Shown here in pieces: positions 21,639-27,280 of a stretch of DNA of 27,280 nt. Within the stretch, counting starts at the first letter, position 1, and each line of letters opens with the position of its first letter. Below the pieces are notes generated by a model. It had not been told where the DNA came from, ran no database searches, and was given only the letters and a program-made list of their open reading frames with translations. Source of the stretch: JBDRKE01 sp043814315. GTDB taxonomy: Bacteria > Omnitrophota > Gorgyraeia > Gygaellales > Profunditerraquicolaceae. Position numbers and translations under genes: made by a program. The stretch is from positions 1-27,280 of the forward strand of contig JBDRKE010000034.1 of the NCBI GenBank assembly GCA_043814315.1. Reading direction: 5' to 3'.

Positions 21639-24503
21639 TCAAGGGACCTTCTTTTCTCCGATGGCTTCAAGACAATGGATACAGAGCATGGGATGCTTAT
21701 CGGATCTTCCGACAGAAATGCTGTAGTTCCAGCATCGCGGACACTTGCGGCCTTCTGCCTTCTCTACAACGACCGCCATATCAGGGTATTTTTGAACCAG
21801 GACCCCGATATCCAGATTACCTTTTTTTTCAACCTCAACCTGCGAAACCTTCAATATCTCTAACAGGTCCTCCTTTAAACTTGTTAAATATGTATAACGA
21901 TTTTCGTCTTTTGTCAACAACTTTATTTGAGCGTCGAAAGAGCTTCCAATCATGCCGGCGCTGCGCTTTTCTTCCAGCAACTTGGATATCTCAGGAATAA
22001 GCTCCAAAATAACACCAAGCTGCGATTCGATATTCTTATCCTGCGGAACATCTTCCTGTGAAAATAAGGGGCTTTCTTCGGGCCAGGCCGATAAATGGAC
22101 GCTGGCAAGAGCCGCTTCCGATTCTTCTTTGGACATGTATTGCCAGATCTCTTCGGCCGTAAACACGCAAATAGGAGCCAGCATCCTTACCATGGCATAA
22201 AGTATCTCATAAATGACCGTTTGGGCGGCCTTGCGCTCGCGAGAAGCAGCGGCAAAGGTATAAAGCCTGCCTTTGACCATATCGAGATAGTACATGGACA
22301 ACTCCTCGTTGCAAAAATCATAGATCCTCTTATAGGCCTTATAGAATTCAAAATGACCGTAAGCGCTTTTAACTTCCCTTAAAACCTTCTGCGACCGAAA
22401 CAGAATCCATTGATCGATACGCTTGAGGTTTTCATAATCCACTCGATCCGTTTGCACAACAAAATCAAAAAGGTTACTAAGCATAAACCTGGCTGTATTC
22501 CTGATCTTACGATACGCCTCGCAGAGTCGGCTGAGGATTTCCGCGGAGATGCGGATATCCTCGTTATAATCACTAAAAGCCACCCATAACCTGACAATGT
22601 CCGCTCCGGAATCTTTAATGATGTCTAACGGAGAAATAACATTCCCCAGTGACTTGGACATCTTTCGGCCTTCTCCGTCGACCACATGCCCATGGGTCAG
22701 GACCTGTTTATAGGGAGGCAAGCCGTCAATGCACATAGCAGGTATGAGCGAAGACTGAAACCAGCCCCTATGCTGGTCAGAACCTTCAAGATACAAAGCA
22801 CAAGGAAACTCTAAATCTTTTCTTTTTTTCAATACGGCCTGGTGACTGACACCGGAATCAAACCAGACATCAAGAATATCAGAACCTTTTATGAAAGAAC
22901 TGCCTTTACAATAGGGGCATTTGACAGTATCGTCTATAAAATCCTCAACCTCTCTTTCGAACCAGCAATCAGAACCCTCCTTAGCCACCCTCTCGGCAAA
23001 CCTTTCAATAACTCTGGGGTCAAGAAACTCCTTAGCGCAATTATTGCAAGCTAATGACGGGATAGGGACTCCCCAGTACCTCTGTCGTGAAAGGCACCAA
23101 TCCGGCCTTAGCTCTATCATGGCAGATATTCTTTCTCTGCCTGCCGCGGGGATCCAGGCCACTTCCTCATTAACGGCTTTCAACATTCTTTTTCTTAAAC
23201 CATCTTTATCTATATTCAGGAACCATTGTTCTGTAGCGCGAAAAATAACCGGTTTCTTGCATCGCCAGCAATGAGGATAAGTATGAGCGATTTGCCCAGC
23301 ATGCAAAAGATTACCTTGCTCTTTCAATTTATCGACAATATGCGGGTTGGCGGCAAAGACGTTTTGCCCTTTGAATTCCATGGCGATTTCCTGGAAGAAT
23401 TCACCCTTCCTGTTCACAGGCATAATTGTTTCTAAATTATACCTTTGCCCGGTAAGATAATCCTCCTGGCCGTGGCCGGGCGCCGTATGCACAAGGCCCG
23501 TGCCCTCTTCTTTGGAGACATACTCTGCCAAAACAACCCTTCCTTCTCTTGGAGCCAAAGGATGCTGATAGGTTAATCCTTCCAATTCTTTTCCTTTGAC
23601 CTCCCGGATAACTTCATATTTTTCTATGCCGGCTTGCGCCATCACCTGAGGCAACAGGTCCTTACTTACGATCAAATTCCCTTTATCCGTACTGATATAA
23701 AAGTACGCAAAATCCGGATGGACGGCCACAGCCACATTGGCTATTAAGGTCCAGGGGGTGGTGGTCCAAATTAAAAGATAGCTATCGGCTGGCCGGTGGG
23801 CCGGTGGGCCGGTGGGCCGGTTAAACTGGCTAATGGGCAAACCGGCTGATTGGCTAACTAATTTGAATTTTACGTAAATCGACGGTGAGACATGGTCTTC
23901 ATATTCAACCTCCGCCTCTGCCAGCGCCGTCTCGCATACGTAACACCAATTCACCGGTTTAAGACCGCGGTAAATATACCCGCGCTTGACTAAGTCCGCA
24001 AAACTTCTTACGATGGCTTCTTCGTAAGAAGCATCTAATGTCAGGTAGGGATGTTCCCAGTCGCCAAACACTCCCAATCTTTTGAATTGTTCTTTCTGTA
24101 TTTCAACGTACTTCATGGCATAGGCAAAGGCCTTCTTGCGAAAATCCAATTGCGCGATTTGTTGCTTCTGAATCCCCAATTCTTTAAGAAGCTGATGCTC
24201 AACGGGCAGGCCATGACAGTCCCATCCCGGCACATAAACCGAATCAAAACCCTGCATGGTCTTAAACTTGACGATAATATCTTTTAAGGTTTTATTCAGG
24301 GCGTGGCCGATATGGATATTCCCGTTGGCATAAGGCGGGCCGTCGTGAAGAATGTATTTAGGCTTACCTTCTGATTTTTTACGGATAAGCTGATAGATAT
24401 CCTTCTTCAGCCATTCCTCTAAAATCACAGGCTCCCGTTTCGGCAGGTCCGCCTTCATGGGGAAGGCGGCCTTAGGTAGATTTAAGGTAGATTTGTAATC
24501 CAT
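21639..24503 (-). CDS. ileS: isoleucyl-tRNA synthetase
   Basis: 954 residues from MDYKSTLNLP. Class I signatures: HIGH (64-67 in this numbering) within PPYANGNIHIGHAL, and KMSKS in GRKMSKSLGNV at about residue 600; WCLSRQRYWGVPIP and SDQHRGWFQSS are also typical. The C-terminal zinc site uses CPRCW and CIHC pairs. An upstream in-frame ATG (24566) would add 21 residues coded by repeat sequence, so I chose the internal start, which matches family N-termini. About 25 residues near 214-239, in the editing-domain insert before YLLIWTTTPWTL, come from an 8-nt repeat array. The product charges tRNA-Ile in the cytosol. Confidence 0.95.
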   Translation of the reverse strand: MDYKSTLNLPKAAFPMKADLPKREPVILEEWLKKDIYQLIRKKSEGKPKYILHDGPPYANGNIHIGHALNKTLKDIIVKFKTMQGFDSVYVPGWDCHGLPVEHQLLKELGIQKQQIAQLDFRKKAFAYAMKYVEIQKEQFKRLGVFGDWEHPYLTLDASYEEAIVRSFADLVKRGYIYRGLKPVNWCYVCETALAEAEVEYEDHVSPSIYVKFKLVSQSAGLPISQFNRPTGPPAHRPADSYLLIWTTTPWTLIANVAVAVHPDFAYFYISTDKGNLIVSKDLLPQVMAQAGIEKYEVIREVKGKELEGLTYQHPLAPREGRVVLAEYVSKEEGTGLVHTAPGHGQEDYLTGQRYNLETIMPVNRKGEFFQEIAMEFKGQNVFAANPHIVDKLKEQGNLLHAGQIAHTYPHCWRCKKPVIFRATEQWFLNIDKDGLRKRMLKAVNEEVAWIPAAGRERISAMIELRPDWCLSRQRYWGVPIPSLACNNCAKEFLDPRVIERFAERVAKEGSDCWFEREVEDFIDDTVKCPYCKGSSFIKGSDILDVWFDSGVSHQAVLKKRKDLEFPCALYLEGSDQHRGWFQSSLIPAMCIDGLPPYKQVLTHGHVVDGEGRKMSKSLGNVISPLDIIKDSGADIVRLWVAFSDYNEDIRISAEILSRLCEAYRKIRNTARFMLSNLFDFVVQTDRVDYENLKRIDQWILFRSQKVLREVKSAYGHFEFYKAYKRIYDFCNEELSMYYLDMVKGRLYTFAAASRERKAAQTVIYEILYAMVRMLAPICVFTAEEIWQYMSKEESEAALASVHLSAWPEESPLFSQEDVPQDKNIESQLGVILELIPEISKLLEEKRSAGMIGSSFDAQIKLLTKDENRYTYLTSLKEDLLEILKVSQVEVEKKGNLDIGVLVQKYPDMAVVVEKAEGRKCPRCWNYSISVGRSDKHPMLCIHCLEAIGEKKVP
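23786..23859. repeat. 8-nt phased repeat array inside ileS
   Basis: On the plus strand GGCCGGTG is repeated three to four times in tandem (about 23791-23820), followed by variant 8-nt units beginning GGCT or GGCA. The phase is 8 nt here, not 7. The array leaves the ileS frame open and adds a Pro/Ala/Ser-rich loop. Confidence 0.75.
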
Positions 24504-24524
24504 CCTTTTTTTAAATCCAAATAT

Positions 24525-24627
24525 CAAAGCACAAAATTCAAAATAAACCCAAAGCACAAAATCCAAAACTAAAAAAGGTCTTGTTTTGAATTTTTGATTT
24601 TAAATTTATTTTGTGCTTTGAATTTTG
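24525..24627. repeat. direct and inverted copies of a 13-mer in the ileS-mtnP spacer
   Basis: CAAAGCACAAAAT occurs at 24525-24537 and 24550-24562 in the same orientation and at 24608-24620 inverted; TTTGAATTTTG (24617-24627) is also the reverse complement of 24532-24542. A long hairpin can form in the message leader of ileS. The spacer is very AT-rich. Confidence 0.7.
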
Positions 24628-24638
24628 CCATTTGAATT

Positions 24639-25499
24639 TTAACTAATATATTTCCCTATAATGATCTTTAAATCCTTCTTTATCTTTTCCGGAATGAGTT
24701 TCTTATCGGTGATGATGGCGTATTTAAGCGCTTCGCCGCAGGCACAGCTTCTTGCCTCTGGAAGATTCTTAATCACCAGCGAAAGTATCTTCTTGGCATT
24801 ATCTACATTTTTTGATAAATTCTGCATGACCATATCGATGGTCACTGATTCATGCTGCGGATGCCAACAGTCATAGTCGGTGACACAGGCTAACGTCGCA
24901 TAACAAATTTCTGCCTCCCGCGCCAATTTTGCCTCCGGCATGTTGGTCATGCCGATAATATCCATGCCCCAGCTGCGGTACAGCTGGGATTCGGCTAAAG
25001 TAGAAAAGGCCGGCCCTTCCATATTAATGTAAGTGCCGCGTTTATGCATATTGAGCTTAAGGATTCCTCCGGCTTCATACAAGACGGAACTAAGTTCTTC
25101 GCATATGGGATGGGAAAACATAATATGGCTAACCACTCCCCCTTCAAAAAAACTCATCTTTCTAGCCTGGTGGGTTCGGTCAACGAATTGGTCCGCCACC
25201 ACAAAATCCAAAGGCTTAATTTCTTCTTTAAGGCTCCCACAGGCCGTTACCGAAATAATCCTTTCCACGCCCAGTTTTTTCATGCCGTAAATATTGGCTC
25301 GATAGTTAATTTCGCTGGGAGATAGACGATGCCCGACGCCATGCCGGGGTAAAAACACAACTTCTTTATCTTCCAGTTTTCCGATGACAAATTTATCGGA
25401 GGGTCTGCCAAACGGCGTCGTTACGGAAACCTTTTTTGTGTTCTTGATACCTTCTATATTGTATAACCCGCTGCCTCCGATAATGCCGATGCGACCCAT
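24639..25499 (-). CDS. mtnP: S-methyl-5'-thioadenosine phosphorylase
   Basis: 286 residues, normal for MTAP. It splits methylthioadenosine with phosphate to adenine and methylthioribose-1-phosphate for methionine salvage. Motifs: IGGSGLYNI (7-15, S10 for phosphate), PRHGVGHRLSPSEINYRANI (51-70), NMEGPAFST (159-167) and TDYDCWH (207-213), whose Asp pair marks 6-aminopurine specificity. GGAG lies 7 nt before the ATG. It follows proC by 63 nt. Confidence 0.95.
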   Translation of the reverse strand: MGRIGIIGGSGLYNIEGIKNTKKVSVTTPFGRPSDKFVIGKLEDKEVVFLPRHGVGHRLSPSEINYRANIYGMKKLGVERIISVTACGSLKEEIKPLDFVVADQFVDRTHQARKMSFFEGGVVSHIMFSHPICEELSSVLYEAGGILKLNMHKRGTYINMEGPAFSTLAESQLYRSWGMDIIGMTNMPEAKLAREAEICYATLACVTDYDCWHPQHESVTIDMVMQNLSKNVDNAKKILSLVIKNLPEARSCACGEALKYAIITDKKLIPEKIKKDLKIIIGKYIS

Positions 25500-25562
25500 G
25501 TGTCAACTCCTTTTAAATAATCATTAAATTCAAAATCCCAAATAAACCCTGAATCACGATTC

Positions 25563-26393
25563 TTAACCCTGAGACAATTCTTCAGCGCGCCTGACGGCTG
25601 CTTTAATCGCATCTTCTATACTAAGACCATCATTTAAAGCTTCTAAAGCGGCTTCCGTCGTTCCCCCTTCGGAGGTAATCTGTTCCCGCAGCATTTGCGG
25701 CGTCAGATCTTTTGAATCGAGCAAATGGATAACCCCTTCTGTAATGTCTTCGGCTATTTTTTTTGCATCTTCTTGGTTAAAACCACCTGCCCTTGCTCCT
25801 CTCTGCAAATAATCTATTAAATCTCTTTTTTGCTGATCTGATATTCTACGGATATCTATTCTCCATGACTCGATCTGATAACAACAAATTGCTGGTCCCG
25901 TTCCAGAAACGGCAGTAGCAAATTTCATCCTGCCTTCCGCTATTCTCCAAGTCTTGCCTAAGTTACTAAATAATTCTTCTGCAAAATCGATATCCTCTTC
26001 ATTTGCAGACAAACTTCTATAAAGGAAAGTGGCTCCTTCACCAATTTTACCTAGCAAATTAGGCATAGCTCGAATAATTCTGGTCTTTACATCAGGCAAG
26101 CTTTCGGCGATAGACTTTGTGGTTATTCCTGCTGCTATAGAAATTATTAATTTATTTCCTAAAGAATCTTTGACTTCGGCTAAAAGATTACTAAAATCCT
26201 GAGGTTTTACTGCTAAGATGATCACATCAACATTTTTCGCTAAATCATAAACGTTAGATGCCACCGCTATGGCCTTAAGTCCTTCTGTCTTCTTTTTGTC
26301 TTTGTCAAAAACCGAAACCTTATATTTATCTTTTATCCTCTCAGCTATCGCCGAACCCATATTCCCGTATCCTATAATTCCTATTTTCTTCAT
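25563..26393 (-). CDS. proC: pyrroline-5-carboxylate reductase
   Basis: 276 residues. It makes proline by NAD(P)H reduction of pyrroline-5-carboxylate in the cytosol. Seen: Rossmann start IGIIGYGNMGSAIA (4-17), AVKPQDF (61-67), ISIAAGITTKSI (84-95), RAMPNLL (108-114), SGTGPA (163-168) and the C-terminal signature TSEGGTTEAAL (240-250). Between SGTGPA and the following helix (FNQEDAKK) there are about 36 residues where close families have about 17, an extra stretch at 177-197 that is rich in Arg, Asp and Gln. It overlaps or abuts yggS with no spacer, the usual yggS-proC pair. Confidence 0.93.
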   Translation of the reverse strand: MKKIGIIGYGNMGSAIAERIKDKYKVSVFDKDKKKTEGLKAIAVASNVYDLAKNVDVIILAVKPQDFSNLLAEVKDSLGNKLIISIAAGITTKSIAESLPDVKTRIIRAMPNLLGKIGEGATFLYRSLSANEEDIDFAEELFSNLGKTWRIAEGRMKFATAVSGTGPAICCYQIESWRIDIRRISDQQKRDLIDYLQRGARAGGFNQEDAKKIAEDITEGVIHLLDSKDLTPQMLREQITSEGGTTEAALEALNDGLSIEDAIKAAVRRAEELSQG

Positions 26394-26482
26394 TTATCCT
26401 TCGAATACCGCCCGGCCGATCCTGACCATGGTCGTCCCCTCTTCGATAGCGACCTCAAAGTCATCCGACATCCCCATAGATA

Positions 26483-26510
26483 AAATCCCAAATTCCAAAT
26501 TCCAAATCCC
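26483..26510. repeat. 7-nt phased repeat array inside yggS, C-terminal part
   Basis: Four perfect head-to-tail units: AAATCCC, AAATTCC twice, AAATCCC. It is in a loop before the conserved SMGMS motif. Confidence 0.85.
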
Positions 26511-26856
26511 AAGTTTACTTATTTCATCCCTGAGTTCTCTTAGTGTTCTGAAACAAGGCCGTGCTTCTTCAGGATTGGTGACGAGGGGCGCAATGGTCAT
26601 CAAACCCTGTAATTTAATGTTCTTTAACCTGGAAATCTCCTTAACCGCGTCCGCTGTCTCGTCAGGCAGGAAGCCGAACTTGGTTGCCTCCGTAGAGGTC
26701 TTAACCTCAATAAGAATCTCCTGTGTTTTGCCGATCTTGGCAGCCTGCTTATCAATCTCCTGAGCGAGGCGCGTGCTGTCAACGGAGTGAATCAGGTCAA
26801 AAATCTTAACTGCCTGTTTGACCTTGTTCGTTTGCAGGTGGCCGACCAAGTGCCAT

Positions 26857-26884
26857 CTAATAGCGTTTAGCGGATAGCGGATAG
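26857..26884. repeat. 7-nt phased repeat array at the yggS frame break
   Basis: Four head-to-tail 7-nt units all ending in TAG on the plus strand; the last two are identical (CGGATAG at 26871 and 26878). 28 bp is not a multiple of three relative to the flanking frames. Confidence 0.85.
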
Positions 26885-27096
26885 TTCGCTATATTTCGAA
26901 ATGGCTTCCTGAACTCTGTTTTCGCCCATATCACGGATCCCTGCTGCAAACGCCTGCTTGATTTCTCCGACACTCCTGCCTTTACTGACTGCGACAACTG
27001 TTATTTTATCGGCACTGGCCCCTATTCTTGCACAGGCCGAAGAAATCCGTTCCTTGATTCTCCTGATATTATCTTCAAGCATATGATTGGTCTACT

Positions 27097-27124
27097 ATTA
27101 TACCTCATAATTTCAGCAGGTCAA
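27097..27124 (-). promoter_or_regulatory. promoter of the yggS operon
   Basis: On the minus strand TTGACC (27124-27119), 16 nt and a perfect TATAAT (27102-27097). The -10 ends only 14 nt before the yggS ATG (27082), and no ribosome binding site is present between them, so the message would begin within about 8 nt of the start codon. Confidence 0.75.
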
Positions 27125-27147
27125 TCAAAAGAGGGATAAAAGTAGTG

Positions 27148-27280
27148 TCAAGATAATTGTACGCTTTCGTATTGAGGCTCTCTGAAAATTGTTATATGCC
27201 GCGGCATAACCTCTGGTTGTTCTTCTTGCCTGAATTGGCTAATGATACCATATATCCACAGGTTCACGCTTCTGTCTGAC
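27148..27280 (-). CDS. possible C-terminal end of an upstream gene (partial)
   Basis: An open frame enters from the window edge and ends at TGA (27150-27148), about 43 codons, ending in REPQYESVQLS. It is not recognised. It has the same direction as the other genes and stops just before the yggS promoter, which fits a gene end, but it is short enough to be chance. A near-palindrome GTTATATGCCGCGGCATAAC (27191-27210) lies inside it. Confidence 0.3.
   Translation of the reverse strand, partial: SDRSVNLWIYGIISQFRQEEQPEVMPRHITIFREPQYESVQLS

Larger units (their letters stand above)
26394..27082 (-). pseudogene. yggS: YggS/PLPBP PLP homeostasis protein, frame broken by a 7-nt repeat array
   Basis: Two pieces in different frames make one YggS protein. 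The N-terminal piece (27082-26867, 71 residues) has ITVVAVSKGRSVGEI with the PLP lysine K34 and ends after MGENRVQEAISKYSELSAIR at a stop. The C-terminal piece (from about 26870 to 26394) resumes with RWHLVGHLQTNKVKQAV and has LQGLMTIAP, SMGMSDDFEVAIEEG and MVRIGRAVF. The break lies in four tandem 7-nt units at 26857-26884. With two units, or with five, the frame would be continuous, so the gene may be inactive, phase-variable or misassembled. A second array (26483-26510) encodes GIWNLEFGIL just before SMGMS without breaking the frame. The pair yggS-proC is typical. Confidence 0.85.

Noticed and set aside
24505..24640. ileS leader considered as a T-box riboswitch
   Set aside because: No T-box sequence, specifier loop or terminator/antiterminator pair was recognised; the spacer is AT-rich repeats.
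25503..25511. TTGACA immediately before the mtnP ATG
   Set aside because: It would start transcription inside the gene; it is part of the ribosome-site spacer.

Overview
The window is chromosomal DNA from an uncultured-type Gram-negative bacterium. The best guess is a member of the Omnitrophota (OP3) or a near relative on the PVC side. The clues are the 5' part of the 16S rRNA gene at the left edge (its probe site at 41-58 reads GCAGCC where most bacteria have GCTGCC), short phased repeats spread through genes and spacers, and the gene content. The taxonomic call is inference and was not tested by alignment. Every recognisable gene lies on the minus strand, so transcription runs from high to low coordinates.

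From right to left: (1) 27125-19913: a promoter drives yggS (frame broken), then proC, mtnP, ileS, a DksA/TraR-type zinc finger gene, lspA and lgt; rluD follows. This is a housekeeping block for PLP homeostasis, proline, methylthioadenosine salvage, tRNA charging and lipoprotein maturation. (2) 18954-16705: a promoter, a membrane-anchored coiled-coil protein of unknown role, and aroA overlapping it by 4 nt. (3) 16623-11276: mreB-mreC-mreD-mrdA-rodA, the complete rod-shape elongasome cluster, with its own promoter. (4) 11275-10768: a gene-free stretch filled with nested inverted repeats. (5) 10767-1009: a radical SAM/B12-like protein, then a c-di-GMP-flavoured type IV pilus / type II secretion operon: membrane GAF-GGDEF protein, stand-alone MshEN domain, two PilB/GspE ATPases that each carry an MshEN domain, an HD-GYP phosphodiesterase with a degenerate receiver, and the PilC/GspF platform protein. 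(6) 1008-1: a palindromic element, an rRNA promoter with an A-rich upstream tract, a terminator-like hairpin, a boxB/boxA-like antitermination leader and the partial 16S gene.

Three things stand out. First, a family of palindromic elements begins right at the stop codons of gspF, pilB-2 and rodA; two copies share stems with compensatory base changes, have a GGAGCGA-type loop, and carry a core segment that is flipped between copies. Second, arrays of 7- or 8-nt phased repeats, different in sequence at each site, have entered spacers, gene ends and the interior of conserved proteins; in yggS an array of four 7-nt units throws the gene out of frame. Third, in the pilus operon both regulatory output and input domains look altered: the GGDEF protein reads NEDEF with other active-site losses and the HD-GYP protein's receiver lacks its phosphoacceptor Asp, while the HD-GYP domain and the c-di-GMP-reader folds are retained.
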